A DNA stretch of 64,000 bases from Bacteroidales bacterium UBA3844 (GTDB taxonomy: Bacteria > Bacteroidota > Bacteroidia > Bacteroidales > Paludibacteraceae). Within the stretch, counting starts at the first letter, position 1; the number at the start of each line of letters is the position of its first letter. This document shows, piece after piece, positions 17,618 through 25,989 of this stretch. The stretch lies in contig DGHQ01000048.1 of assembly GCA_002392915.1 (NCBI GenBank), positions 5,552-69,551 on the forward strand, in the 5' to 3' direction. Below the pieces are notes generated by a model. The model saw only the letters and a program-made list of their open reading frames with translations, ran no database searches and was not told where the DNA came from. The translations under genes and the position numbers were made by a program.

Positions 17618-18301
17618 ATGAGAGGTATACTAACATTAATAATATTAATAGGTTTATATTCAGATTCTAGAGCTCAGAATGCAATATCAAGAACCATTTT
17701 TGAACAAGCATATAAAGAAATGACGGATATGCTTGAAGGCAAACAGCATTTGTCTTTGAAAAGAGCCGTATATGTAGCTGAAAATGCATATTTAAATGGG
17801 AAACTTGACTATGAGAACGATTTTTGCAAGCCAATAAAAAAGACATCGGAATACCTATACCGCTTGATAACAGCAAATAATTGGTGGCACTATAAGACAG
17901 CTAAGCAAATAGCACTTTGTAATTACTTTTTTTATCCATGTAGTGGAAATGAATATAATACATTTGATTATGATTTTAGTTGTGAATATACTTCTAATGA
18001 CTGGCATTATCAGCTTGTATCTCGAACATTAAAAAAACATAAAGGTCAATGCCGTTCTCTTCCTTGGACTTTTAAGTTGTTGGCAGAAGAAATGGGTGCC
18101 GATGTTCAAATTGCACATGTGCCAAGACATTGTATTTTAATGTACAAAGATGAAGACAATCTTTTTCCTGAAGATTGGGTATATGTGTCGTTATCATCAA
18201 AACAATACCAATCAAGTTTGTGGATTAAGGATTTTTTTGCAGTAAAAGATTCTGCTATTATAGCAGGAACATACCTTACCCCGCTTACCGATATTCAATG
18301 A
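17618..18301 (+). CDS. Transglutaminase-like protein, N-terminal part of a frameshifted gene
   Basis: The product has 227 residues and a signal peptide (ILTLIILIGLYSDSRAQ). The core has a Cys in KGQCRSLPWTFKLLAEEMG and a His in HVPRHCILMY, spaced as in transglutaminase-like/papain-fold proteins, followed by EDWVYVSLSS. The frame ends at PLTDIQ, where homologues I remember continue into a helical TPR-like region. That region is present just downstream in other frames (18298-18628). The gene is AT-rich, unlike the upstream aminotransferase. It directly precedes an RHS-tail gene, an association I recall from Bacteroides. Enzymatic activity is unproven. Confidence 0.65.
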   Translation: MRGILTLIILIGLYSDSRAQNAISRTIFEQAYKEMTDMLEGKQHLSLKRAVYVAENAYLNGKLDYENDFCKPIKKTSEYLYRLITANNWWHYKTAKQIALCNYFFYPCSGNEYNTFDYDFSCEYTSNDWHYQLVSRTLKKHKGQCRSLPWTFKLLAEEMGADVQIAHVPRHCILMYKDEDNLFPEDWVYVSLSSKQYQSSLWIKDFFAVKDSAIIAGTYLTPLTDIQ

Positions 18302-18628
18302 TTGCGTCTCAATTATGCGATTTAGCGATGGTTTATGTTGATAGATTTCACAAATATGATAATTTTTCATTAAAGTGTGCAGAGACATCTTTAAAATAAT
18401 CCTAATGCTATTATTGTAAAAGGCAAATCAGCAATGGCTCTTTTGGAACAATATTTGAAAAACAATGAATATCAAAAAGATGCATATACAGATAAACTAG
18501 AAAAATTAAATAAACAATGTATTGCTATGTTAAAAGCTACACATTGGACACAAGAAACACCTGAATTAAGAAAGAGATGGACACAAGATGTCTCAAACAG
18601 ATGTCAAACAAAAACACATAAGAAATGA
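18298..18628 (+). pseudogene. C-terminal helical part of the transglutaminase-like gene, split by two frameshifts
   Basis: From ATG 18298 one frame reads MIASQLCDLAMVYVDRFHKY and stops at about 18399. Another resumes as NPNAIIVKGKSAMALLEQYL and runs to 18628. The first and last frames are the same as that of 17618-18301, so one base appears lost near 18298 and one gained (or two lost) near 18395, next to AAAAT. The pieces together read as one helical domain. Translational coupling through the ATGA at 18298 is a less likely alternative. The 64-residue piece from ATG 18434 could in principle still be made. Confidence 0.65.
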
Positions 18629-19401
18629 AAAATAGATTATTATTTTTTTTATCAACAACAATGTATTCAATTAGTATTTTTGCATATCAAGGATTGTCCC
18701 CATATAATTATTGTAATGAGAATCCTGTTGTTATGGTGGATCCAGATGGGGAGGCTCCTATATATGCAAAGAAAAGAGGACATGTTGTTACTATAGGAGA
18801 TGATGGCAAAGATGTTGACAGGTCATATTTAGTTAGACGTTCTGTAAAAAGAGATGTTATGAAAGCAACTAAAGAAAATAGACCATATGATGGTGATTTG
18901 CAACAAAGTAAAAATGTAATGTACATTCCTATGAATAAAATTGCGGATGGTGTTGCAGAAACAGAAAGATTAACTTTAGAGAATGGAACTTCAAGTGATG
19001 ATAGGGTTGAATTTGGTGGTCATGCATTAAAAGGAGATGTTGAACCTCGTATTTGGGATCCAGGACAAAGGATGGCTTTTAATATAGTAGAAGGACAAGA
19101 TCAAGATAAAATACAATATTCATGGAGTATTACACCATTTAAAATTAATGGAAAAATTAATGTTGGAAGTAGATATGAATCTGATATTGAATATATTTGG
19201 CATATCCATCCTGGATATGCAGTTCCTTCTATATCAGATTACAAAATGGCTAGAGGAAGAAGAAATAATGGATATAAGGGAAATTTTTTCATTGTAGGAT
19301 TGACTGATCAAAATGTCGTTTTTTACAATGAAAAGAAATTTATTAAAATTTCATTATCAGATTTTATTCGTATGACAAAACAAGAAATAATAGAAGAATA
19401 A
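18625..19401 (+). CDS. Orphan RHS tail with JAMM-like C-terminal domain, candidate toxin
   Basis: The product has 258 residues. A short hydrophobic leader (KNRLLFFLSTTMYSISIFAY) is joined to the end of an RHS repeat-associated core, QGLSPYNYCNENPVVMVDPD, with almost no RHS body. The remainder is a variable C-terminal domain. Near its end, WHIHPGYAVPSISDYKMARG carries an H-x-H-P...S-x-x-D pattern as in JAB/JAMM metallopeptidases, with upstream Glu residues available. RHS cores normally end large secreted toxins, so this looks like a toxin tail carried alone, by deletion or by shuffling. It starts in an ATGA overlap with the upstream fragment and its stop shares a base with the next gene's ATG. 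Codons are very AT-rich. Confidence 0.65.
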   Translation: MKNRLLFFLSTTMYSISIFAYQGLSPYNYCNENPVVMVDPDGEAPIYAKKRGHVVTIGDDGKDVDRSYLVRRSVKRDVMKATKENRPYDGDLQQSKNVMYIPMNKIADGVAETERLTLENGTSSDDRVEFGGHALKGDVEPRIWDPGQRMAFNIVEGQDQDKIQYSWSITPFKINGKINVGSRYESDIEYIWHIHPGYAVPSISDYKMARGRRNNGYKGNFFIVGLTDQNVVFYNEKKFIKISLSDFIRMTKQEIIEE

Positions 19402-19883
19402 TGAAATTAGTATTATTGGGAAGTTTGGCATTTATTTTGTGTGGATGTAGTCCAGAATTATCTTTGAAAAGAAACACAAAGAAAGTTATAAGGAAAGTTC
19501 AAAGAAAGTCAGAGTGTTTTTTTGAATGTACTTTGGATGGTTGTTATATCAATGTTATTTGGTATTATAAAAACAATACTTTGATAGGATATAAAATAAG
19601 ACCTTATGATATAAACGTGTATAATTTGCCGTATAATAATTGTCATTTGGATGCAGATAGCTTGTTTATGTATTTAGACACTCCTTTAGAAAAGAGAGAT
19701 GAATGTTTTCTTGACTTGTTAGATGGTCCTTGGATTTCTTTTTATGATAAAAAAAATAAAGAACCTTTGGAATGTGGACTAAATTTTGATTGCTTGTTTA
19801 ATACAAAATATGAAAAATGTAGTTTTCCATATATATTAAAAAATACTTTATCTAAATTGGATATTTGTCCATCAAAAAATTAG
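19401..19883 (+). CDS. Small lipoprotein, candidate immunity partner of the RHS tail
   Basis: The product has 160 residues and a lipobox LCGC (Cys at residue 16) after MKLVLLGSLAFILCGC. The mature part is Cys- and Tyr-rich, with no known domain. The start shares a base with the RHS-tail stop (TAATG), indicating tight translational coupling. In polymorphic toxin loci the gene right after the toxin commonly encodes immunity, so that is the working inference. A lipoprotein would protect the periplasm or outer membrane. There is no direct evidence. Confidence 0.6.
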   Translation: MKLVLLGSLAFILCGCSPELSLKRNTKKVIRKVQRKSECFFECTLDGCYINVIWYYKNNTLIGYKIRPYDINVYNLPYNNCHLDADSLFMYLDTPLEKRDECFLDLLDGPWISFYDKKNKEPLECGLNFDCLFNTKYEKCSFPYILKNTLSKLDICPSKN

Positions 19884-19939
19884 AAATTTACAGGTCTCTA
19901 ATAAGCATAGAGGAGTGCAAAGATGAATTTATCGTCATA

Positions 19940-19974
19940 TTGTGGGGATGTTTAGGCAATATTTAGTAAATTTG
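19940..19974 (+). promoter_or_regulatory. Possible promoter of the TerB-like membrane protein gene
   Basis: TTG (19940-19942) and TAAATTTG (19967-19974) have a 24-base spacer, slightly long. An ATG at 19986 would leave almost no leader, which favours ATG 20028. Confidence 0.45.
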
Positions 19975-20027
19975 TTTTGATATAGATGCAGAATTTGTGT
20001 CTTTATGATTTAAGCATATTTTTATTT

Positions 20028-21563
20028 ATGGAACAATATTTTTATGTTATTTATCTGATTTCGTTTGCTATAATCTTTGGTATAGCATATTACCTGCTTA
20101 AGAATTACAATCAGGAAAGTGAACTGTATAAATTGTTTTCGAAAGATGACAGCTTGCGTGCTGTAATGGCGAATGATCCAAAACGTTTTCATATCAGCAT
20201 CGTCTACCTGATGACATATATGACTCGTTCTGACGGGGATAAAGTCCAGCGTGATAAGTTGGAGATGATTGTCCGTTATATCCGTGAAGTTATACCTCAG
20301 ACATATCATAAAGAGGCGATAGAAGCTCTTAAATACCTTACAGACAGAGAGAAAGGTAGCGGAAAACATAGAAGAACAGAATCTTTGGTGGATGTGGATG
20401 AATTTATGCGAGGAAGGAATTGTCTGAAAAAAGGCGACAATTCTTTCCATTACATACATGATCTTCACGGCAAAAGATTGGCTGAGGAGTTGGCTAAATA
20501 TATGACCGAAGACGACCGTTTGTATGTGATGTACCTTCTGTATCTTCTTGCCGCTGCCGACAAATTGATCACCACCAATGGAAACAAGTCGGAGAAATAC
20601 ATGTTGGATAGAATTTGTGTGAAAGGCATGAAAATAGACAAAAACGAACTCGATAGCCTGATACACAATTTCGCCACTGGAACTGATCAAATATGGTACG
20701 ACCAACATTTCATGAATAAAGAGATTTTCTATCCGGCGTCAAATGTGTTGGCTGATATATTTCGTATGGATATGTCTTCATTGTCGCTATTGGATAAGCA
20801 AGTCTCCAAGGTGTCTATGCTTGGATCGACACAAGTGGCTTTGCTTTTCGCTGGTGGATTGATGGGAGTTCTTCTTTGGATCTTTTTAAGTTTTGAGAGT
20901 GATTTGATGTGCGATCTCTATCCAAGCTGGTTATTTATATTCGGAATTATATTTGTGATATTATTGTTTATAATCACATTATATTCCATTACTGAACTGG
21001 AATCTTCGTTGGTTCCTATTATAAGAACAAAGATTGAGAATAGTTTGCAGAAGAGAGGTTTGATTATGACATCGATCCTTTCGTTGATTGTCGTTTTTTC
21101 TCTTTTGTGGGAAGTGTCGAACACATTGTTTTTGTATGGAAATGAGATATTCAGCAATGGAAAATCAATTGTGGTGACGGTGCCTGTGACGGATACATAC
21201 ACTACTACGACCCGTAGCAAGAATCATACAACCACACATTATCATGTGAGGTTTACTCCGGTTTCTTTTCGTGGCAAGAAGATAGAGTCAGAGGGCAAAA
21301 AGAATGTTTCATTCTTGAATTCATTCTGTCTGCGTACGTTGCCATGGCTGTCTGGAATGAAACTGAAAGGTGTGGAAAACAGCAAGACGATGACTTCGTT
21401 GGAGGTCGGACGTTCCACATATTATTCTGCAGATGGAAAAGACATACAGCTCTATTACAAAGTGGGATATTTTGGTTTGCTTTACTACGACAGCTATAGT
21501 TTGGTTGATCGAAAGGAAGATGTGGCGACGGAATCTATGCCAAAGGAAAGTATATCAAACTGA
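20028..21563 (+). CDS. Membrane protein with a TerB-like helical domain
   Basis: The product has 511 residues. An N-terminal membrane helix (FYVIYLISFAIIFGIAYYLL) is followed by a cytoplasmic helical region, residues about 35-230. Motifs such as YLMTYMTRSDGDKVQRDKLE and YLLYLLAAADKLITTNGNKS resemble TerB/DnaJ-linked helical domains. Three further membrane helices follow (VALLFAGGLMGVLLWIFLSF, FIFGIIFVILLFIITLY, SILSLIVVFSLLWEVSN), then a beta-rich tail with a His/Thr-rich VTDTYTTTTRSKNHTTTHYH segment. The family is not certain and the function is unknown. A duplicated copy of its last residues lies immediately downstream. ATG 19986 is an alternative start. Confidence 0.65.
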   Translation: MEQYFYVIYLISFAIIFGIAYYLLKNYNQESELYKLFSKDDSLRAVMANDPKRFHISIVYLMTYMTRSDGDKVQRDKLEMIVRYIREVIPQTYHKEAIEALKYLTDREKGSGKHRRTESLVDVDEFMRGRNCLKKGDNSFHYIHDLHGKRLAEELAKYMTEDDRLYVMYLLYLLAAADKLITTNGNKSEKYMLDRICVKGMKIDKNELDSLIHNFATGTDQIWYDQHFMNKEIFYPASNVLADIFRMDMSSLSLLDKQVSKVSMLGSTQVALLFAGGLMGVLLWIFLSFESDLMCDLYPSWLFIFGIIFVILLFIITLYSITELESSLVPIIRTKIENSLQKRGLIMTSILSLIVVFSLLWEVSNTLFLYGNEIFSNGKSIVVTVPVTDTYTTTTRSKNHTTTHYHVRFTPVSFRGKKIESEGKKNVSFLNSFCLRTLPWLSGMKLKGVENSKTMTSLEVGRSTYYSADGKDIQLYYKVGYFGLLYYDSYSLVDRKEDVATESMPKESISN

Positions 21564-21667
21564 ATTTTGTGGTGGGATATTTTGGCTTGGTCTTCCATGA
21601 TACGTATCAAATTATGGATCATAATGATGATGAGAATATTGTGGTTGATTCTGAGTCTGATCAATAA
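21548..21667 (+). pseudogene. Leftover C-terminal end of a paralogue of the preceding gene
   Basis: A frame shifted relative to the preceding gene reads KYIKLNFVVGYFGLVFHDTY then a 20-residue acidic tail, stopping at 21665-21667. It parallels the end of the preceding protein (KDIQLYYKVGYFGLLYYDSY). The base identity is clear at GTGGGATATTTTGG. It looks like what remains after recombination deleted most of a second gene copy. Confidence 0.65.
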
Positions 21668-21736
21668 TTTAGAAGTATTTTTTCCTGCTTCGTCATTTTT
21701 TTAACTAATTTTGAAGCATTCTAAAAAAGGGACTAA

Positions 21737-23776
21737 ATGATAAATTTTAACAAAATGCGAAAGACTGCAATAGTTGGAATGCTGTTGGCGACAGCACCGT
21801 CTGCTTTAATGGCGTCGGAAATAGATACTATTGATATTCGTGTCGTGCTTGACCGTTCTGGTGATGCCTATGTCCAGGAGCGTTGGAAAGTCGACGTGGA
21901 TAATAGCAATACCGAATGGTATCTCTCGATGAAGAATTTCGGAAACATGGTGATTTCCGATTTCAAGGTGTTCGACAATGATCAGAAATACTATTTTTCT
22001 GATGACACTCCATGGAATGTAGACCGTTCGAGAGACGAGAAAGCTGGAAAATGTGGCGTCCATAATCTGGAAGGAAATGATTGTGAACTGTGCTGGGGCG
22101 TGGGGTCGTCCGGACCACATTGCTGGACAGCTGAGTATAAAATCAACGGATTTGTCAAGAGATTTGAAGACGGATGTGGCTTCAACCACTGTTTTGTCAA
22201 CCATGACATGTCGTCTGGTCCAAAATTCACACGCACCGTCATCTCAATGGCAGACTCTACCCCACTCTCTGCAGAAAACGCTCGCATCTGGGCATTCCGT
22301 TACAACGGCACCTGCAAATTCGTGGATGGCATGGTGGTGGCTGAAAACATTGAGCCATTGACCACAGATAATTCTATGGTTGTGATGTGTCTTTTCCCGA
22401 AAGATGCTTTCCTATCGTCCAACGTGGTGAACGATACAATCGGCACTATGAAGTGGAGGGCTCTTGAAGGCAGTGATTATCTGGAAAACTACACTGAGGA
22501 AGATTATGCCAATGGCAATAATGTGCTATGGAAAAACAATGAAGACCAAGATCTCACATTCTTGGATATACTTTTGATTATTGGAATTTTTATAGTTGGA
22601 GCAGTGGCTTGTTTTATCGGCTACGGTTTGTTTTATCTTCTTATTTGTGCTGTATTATATTATGGAAGTGGTCTGCTTTGGAATGTGGTCAGTTTGCGCC
22701 CGTTGCGCATATATCTCCGTCGAAAAAAATTAATGGATGGAGCCCAGAGCGAATACTTTAGAGCTGTTCCGCTGAATGGCAATCTGAACAGAGCTTTCCA
22801 TATTCTCGACGACAACAACTACAAGATTCTTCCTAAAGACAAGGACGATTTGTATGCGGCCTATTTGGTCAGACTTATGTGCTACAAGGCTATATCCATT
22901 ACGTCTACCATAGAAAAAGGTAAGACAGTTAACCGTATGAAGATCGCAAGTGGTTTTGATTGGAATAAAGTGAAAGATGAGAATAAGGCGGATCTGAAAT
23001 GCATGAAACTGATGTATAGGATTCTTAAAAATGCGTCAGGAGAGAATCTTATTCTTGAAAAAGGCGAATTGAGAACTTATCTGAACAAAAACAAAAGTGA
23101 TGCAAAAAGTTTGCTGAAGGCTGTAGAAAAGGAGAATAAGAGTGAGTGTACTCCGCAAGAGTATCAGGAAGTTGTAGGATTGAAGAATTATTTGAATGAT
23201 TTCTTGGAATTAAGCAGACGTGGGGTCAAGGATGTGAAACCGTTGGATGAAAGTGGAGAAAGGGCATCAGAGTCGATCCTTCCTGTCGAAACCGGTTATC
23301 AGAAAGATTATTCTTATTCAGACAACGGTGATAAATCATTGCTTGCAGAGAATATAGATAAAGAAGACAATTCAATTCCTGAGATTGAAAACTCATCAGT
23401 TCCGGCTAATTATCATAAAGATACGACCCGTGTAGACGCGAGTGATGCCAAAGAAAAGAGGATGTTAGACGAGTATGAGATGAAGATGTTGGACGAGTAT
23501 ATTGTGTTCGCTACCCTATTTGGTATGGCAGATCAAGTGATAGAAGATTTGAAGGAATATTGTCCGGATTATTTCGCTGTATCGTTGTTAGGATCACAAC
23601 TTATAGATGAGTCAGGACATGTGGTGAGCGATTTCAATTCGTATACAGGAATTTCAAGTGTCAGCCACAGTTTCTCATCACATTCATCGTCTTCAAGTTC
23701 TGGAAGAGGCGGACATTCGTCGTTTGGCGGCGGCGGTGGACACTCCGGTGGTGGTGGCGGTGGTGGCGGCCGTTAA
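21737..23776 (+). CDS. DUF2207-family membrane protein with Ser/Gly-rich tail
   Basis: The product has 679 residues. A signal peptide (MRKTAIVGMLLATAPSALMA, after a short leader) precedes an extracytoplasmic beta domain of about 250 residues with DIRVVLDRSGDAYVQERWKV, as in DUF2207 proteins. Membrane helices follow at about 275-320 (FLDILLIIGIFIVGAVACFI, LFYLLICAVLYYGSGLLW), then a cytoplasmic region. The C-terminal part has MLDEYIVFATLFGMADQVIE, and the protein ends in Ser-rich then Gly-rich sequence (GGGGGHSGGGGGGGGR), a hallmark of the family. Start may be 21737 or 21755. Four Cys and several His in residues 100-150 (HNLEGNDCELCWGVGSSGPH) are unusual and may bind metal. The role is unknown. 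Confidence 0.8.
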   Translation: MINFNKMRKTAIVGMLLATAPSALMASEIDTIDIRVVLDRSGDAYVQERWKVDVDNSNTEWYLSMKNFGNMVISDFKVFDNDQKYYFSDDTPWNVDRSRDEKAGKCGVHNLEGNDCELCWGVGSSGPHCWTAEYKINGFVKRFEDGCGFNHCFVNHDMSSGPKFTRTVISMADSTPLSAENARIWAFRYNGTCKFVDGMVVAENIEPLTTDNSMVVMCLFPKDAFLSSNVVNDTIGTMKWRALEGSDYLENYTEEDYANGNNVLWKNNEDQDLTFLDILLIIGIFIVGAVACFIGYGLFYLLICAVLYYGSGLLWNVVSLRPLRIYLRRKKLMDGAQSEYFRAVPLNGNLNRAFHILDDNNYKILPKDKDDLYAAYLVRLMCYKAISITSTIEKGKTVNRMKIASGFDWNKVKDENKADLKCMKLMYRILKNASGENLILEKGELRTYLNKNKSDAKSLLKAVEKENKSECTPQEYQEVVGLKNYLNDFLELSRRGVKDVKPLDESGERASESILPVETGYQKDYSYSDNGDKSLLAENIDKEDNSIPEIENSSVPANYHKDTTRVDASDAKEKRMLDEYEMKMLDEYIVFATLFGMADQVIEDLKEYCPDYFAVSLLGSQLIDESGHVVSDFNSYTGISSVSHSFSSHSSSSSSGRGGHSSFGGGGGHSGGGGGGGGR

Positions 23777-23807
23777 ACAATTATAAATTCGAAATTTAAA
23801 TTATTGT

Positions 23808-23834
23808 AGAGACGTGACATTGTTGCGTCTCTTT
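23808..23834 (+). terminator. Terminator-like hairpin after the DUF2207 gene
   Basis: AGAGACG (23808-23814) and CGTCTCT (23826-23832) form a stem and are followed by TTGC. It belongs to the same GTAGAGACG hairpin type as at 14441-14468. Confidence 0.6.
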
Positions 23835-23910
23835 GCTATTTAAATAATTAACGTGAATTCGAGACGAAATTAATAAATAGTAGAAAAATGGTAGTTGGAG
23901 TGTCATAAAT

Positions 23911-24031
23911 GAGGATTGTTAAGGGCGGAACGCCCTAACCCCTCACCACGTGCGAGCCGTAAGGCGAGCACATAAAATTTAATAAAACCACAGAGACACA
24001 AGGTTTACGGAGAAAGGCTTTGCCTTTTTTT
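23911..24031. repeat. Palindrome-rich dispersed repeat element
   Basis: This fills most of the 500-base gap at 23777-24279. It begins GAGGATTGTTAAGGGCGGAA, and the same 20 bases recur at 27263-27282. AGGGCG-gaa-CGCCCT is a perfect short hairpin. GTGCGAGCC-gtaa-GGCGAGCAC forms a hairpin with a tandem G-A/A-G internal loop. AAAGGC-ttt-GCCTTT followed by T-run (24013-24031) can act as a terminator. No coding frame is supported in the gap. Confidence 0.6.
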
Positions 24032-24193
24032 GAGAAAAAGAGGTGAAAATTCAATCAGAAAGTGGAAAATGATTTGCAGATTACAATTTGTCGAACTCAC
24101 GTTAATTAAGCTATAGAAATGCATGGAAACGTCGCATTGCGGTGTCTATTTTATTTTGTTTAACATACATCATGAAAATATTCATCAATAATT

Positions 24194-24225
24194 TTGTTTG
24201 AATAAATCATTTTTTTCTATATTCG
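24194..24225 (+). promoter_or_regulatory. Possible promoter of the duplicated lipoprotein genes
   Basis: TTG (24194-24196), a 21-base spacer and TATATTCG (24218-24225), a one-base variant of TAnnTTTG. A GGGCATTTGTGCCC hairpin lies in the leader just before the first gene. Confidence 0.5.
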
Positions 24226-24279
24226 CAATGAAAATATAAATAATAGGGTTCGGGCATTTGTGCCCATAAATTTAATCTT

Positions 24280-24810
24280 ATGCGGAAAAAAATTTTATTT
24301 TTCGGTTTGGTTGCAATAACCGCATTCAATTTCATGTCGTGTGACGACGAGGATGAAAACAGCAACACAACAAACAACGGAAGTGGAACCACTACATCCA
24401 ATTTGTCGGCAGAATTCATCAGTGCCAGTGATTGTCAAGGATCTCCTTTTGATGATGAGACTCGTGCAGACGACCATAACAATGGTCCAAGAATCGTATA
24501 CAAGTATGATTCAAGCAAGGGAGAAATGGCTCTGAATCTAGAGAATGCAGTGATGAATTGTGCTGCCAAGCCTAAGATGGACATTACGTTCAGTGGTGAT
24601 ACGATCATCTTCACTCCTTACGATGCAGATACGTCTGAAATTAAAGCAGATTGTGTGTGCCTTTATAATCTGACATCAAAGGTAAAAGGTGTAGAATCTA
24701 AGGTTTATTACATCCGTCCTTCTTATCTTCGTAATGAAGAAGACATCAAAGTACTTGAACTATCTCAGAAAGAAGAAGGTGAGGCTTTTTTTTCGTGGGA
24801 TGCATTTTAA
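24280..24810 (+). CDS. Duplicated hypothetical lipoprotein, copy 1
   Basis: The product has 176 residues and a lipobox-like FMSC (Cys at residue 21), followed by acidic DDEDE and an Asn/Thr/Ser linker. An acidic run after the Cys is compatible with surface export in Bacteroidetes, though the exact signal is not certain. The mature part is beta-rich (KMDITFSGDTIIFTPYDADT, KVKGVESKVYYIRPSYL). It is a close paralogue of the gene 22 bases downstream. No domain is recognised. The pair is probably transcribed together. Confidence 0.75.
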   Translation: MRKKILFFGLVAITAFNFMSCDDEDENSNTTNNGSGTTTSNLSAEFISASDCQGSPFDDETRADDHNNGPRIVYKYDSSKGEMALNLENAVMNCAAKPKMDITFSGDTIIFTPYDADTSEIKADCVCLYNLTSKVKGVESKVYYIRPSYLRNEEDIKVLELSQKEEGEAFFSWDAF

Positions 24811-24831
24811 TTATCAAAAAATAGAATTACT

Positions 24832-25374
24832 ATGAAAAAGACATTATTATTCTGCGGCATTTTTGCAATAACCGCATTCAATTTCATGTCGTGTGACGAC
24901 GAGGATGATAACAATAATAGTAACTCATCAGACAATGGAGGAGCAACAACATCCAATTTGTCGGCTGAATTTATCAGTGCCAGTGATTGTCAAGGTTCTC
25001 CTTATGGAGATGGGACACGTGCAGATGGAGCAGAAGAACAGATAAGAATACCATTCATTGCATACAAGTATGATTCCAGCAAGGGAGAAGTGGAGTTGAA
25101 TCTTGAGAATGCTACATTGAACTGTGCAGCTAAGCCTAAGATGGACATTACGTTTAGTGGTGATACGATCATCTTCAAGGCTTTTAATTCAGATACATCA
25201 GGTGCTATGGCAAGATGTTTTTGTCTATTCAATATGACATCAAAAGTAAAGGGTGTTGAGTCGAAGGTTTATTATATCCGTCCAGAAAAATTGACTGATG
25301 CAGAAGATCTTCAAGTTCTAGAACTTTCTCAAAAGGACGAAGATGTCGTTTATTTCAAGAATATAGGAGATTAA
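24832..25374 (+). CDS. Duplicated hypothetical lipoprotein, copy 2
   Basis: The product has 180 residues and the same architecture as copy 1: lipobox FMSC at residue 21, an acidic/Asn-rich linker, then SAEFISASDCQGSP and PKMDITFSGDTIIFKAFNSD. DNA around the signal peptide is nearly identical between copies, pointing to recent tandem duplication or conversion. Copy 2 has a small insertion (GAEEQIRIPFIAYKYDSSKG region). A third, truncated copy follows. Function is unknown. Confidence 0.75.
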   Translation: MKKTLLFCGIFAITAFNFMSCDDEDDNNNSNSSDNGGATTSNLSAEFISASDCQGSPYGDGTRADGAEEQIRIPFIAYKYDSSKGEVELNLENATLNCAAKPKMDITFSGDTIIFKAFNSDTSGAMARCFCLFNMTSKVKGVESKVYYIRPEKLTDAEDLQVLELSQKDEDVVYFKNIGD

Positions 25375-25408
25375 AATAAAAGAAAACTCTACGAAAGAAT
25401 GATAGATT

Positions 25409-25552
25409 TTGACATCAAAGGTGAAGGGTGTAGAGTCGAAGGTATATTACATCCGTCCTGAAAAATTGACTGATGCGGAAGATGTTCAGGTATTGGAACT
25501 TTCACAGAAAGAAGAAGGTGTGGTTTATTTCCAGAATCTTTATGGATTTTAA
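25409..25552 (+). pseudogene. Truncated third copy of the lipoprotein gene (C-terminal 47 codons)
   Basis: The frame reads LTSKVKGVESKVYYIRPEKL and continues to a stop at 25550-25552. It corresponds to the last third of copies 1 and 2. No start codon, signal or lipobox is present, so it should not be expressed as a lipoprotein. Confidence 0.8.
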
Positions 25553-25815
25553 ATTCTGTCAAATGAGTGTAATATAGAGGCTCCAAAATTGGTAAGTGTA
25601 AAACCGCAATACGAAGAATTTGGTCTAGTGATAGAAGGTTCTACATTAAGAAGGTACTCGGAGCTCCATCAGTTGATGTCAGTAAGAGTGATCTTGAACT
25701 TCAAGAGCTAGACGGCGACTATAGAGAAGGTTATATTTTCTATGTCAAGCAGACGAATGGAGAGTGTATGAGTGAGGCTGTGAAATTGGTTGTCGTTTAT
25801 TTGGATATCTCTTAA
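25553..25815 (+). pseudogene. Further gene remnant with a frame change
   Basis: One frame reads from about 25572 (CNIEAPKLVSVKPQYEEFGL), then the coding sense appears to pass to another frame at 25648 (KKVLGAPSVDVSKSDLELQE), ending VKLVVVYLDIS at 25813-25815. No start is credible. It looks like the tail of a different, also decayed, exported-type gene. The family is not recognised. Confidence 0.5.
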
Positions 25816-25842
25816 TTTAGCTTTAGGAATAAAAAATCTCAT

Positions 25843-25873
25843 AGCCGGATTACGCATGTAGTCCGGCTTTTTT
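25843..25873 (+). terminator. Terminator closing the lipoprotein/remnant cluster
   Basis: AGCCGGATTAC (25843-25853) pairs with GTAGTCCGGCT (25858-25868) around a 4-base loop, with one T-G pair, and runs into TTTTT. Confidence 0.9.
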
Positions 25874-25923
25874 AGTTTTTATTGCTGACTAAAACTTGTC
25901 TGACAAACAAATAATTGAAAATG

Positions 25924-25957
25924 TTGGATGATAAATTAAATAGAAGAATTATCTTTG
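25924..25957 (+). promoter_or_regulatory. Promoter of the DUF2851 gene
   Basis: TTG (25924-25926), a 23-base spacer and TATCTTTG (25950-25957) followed by CA. The ATG at 25990 is 32 bases downstream. Confidence 0.65.
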
Positions 25958-25989
25958 CATAAAATCAAAATTAACGAGTGTTAATAAAT

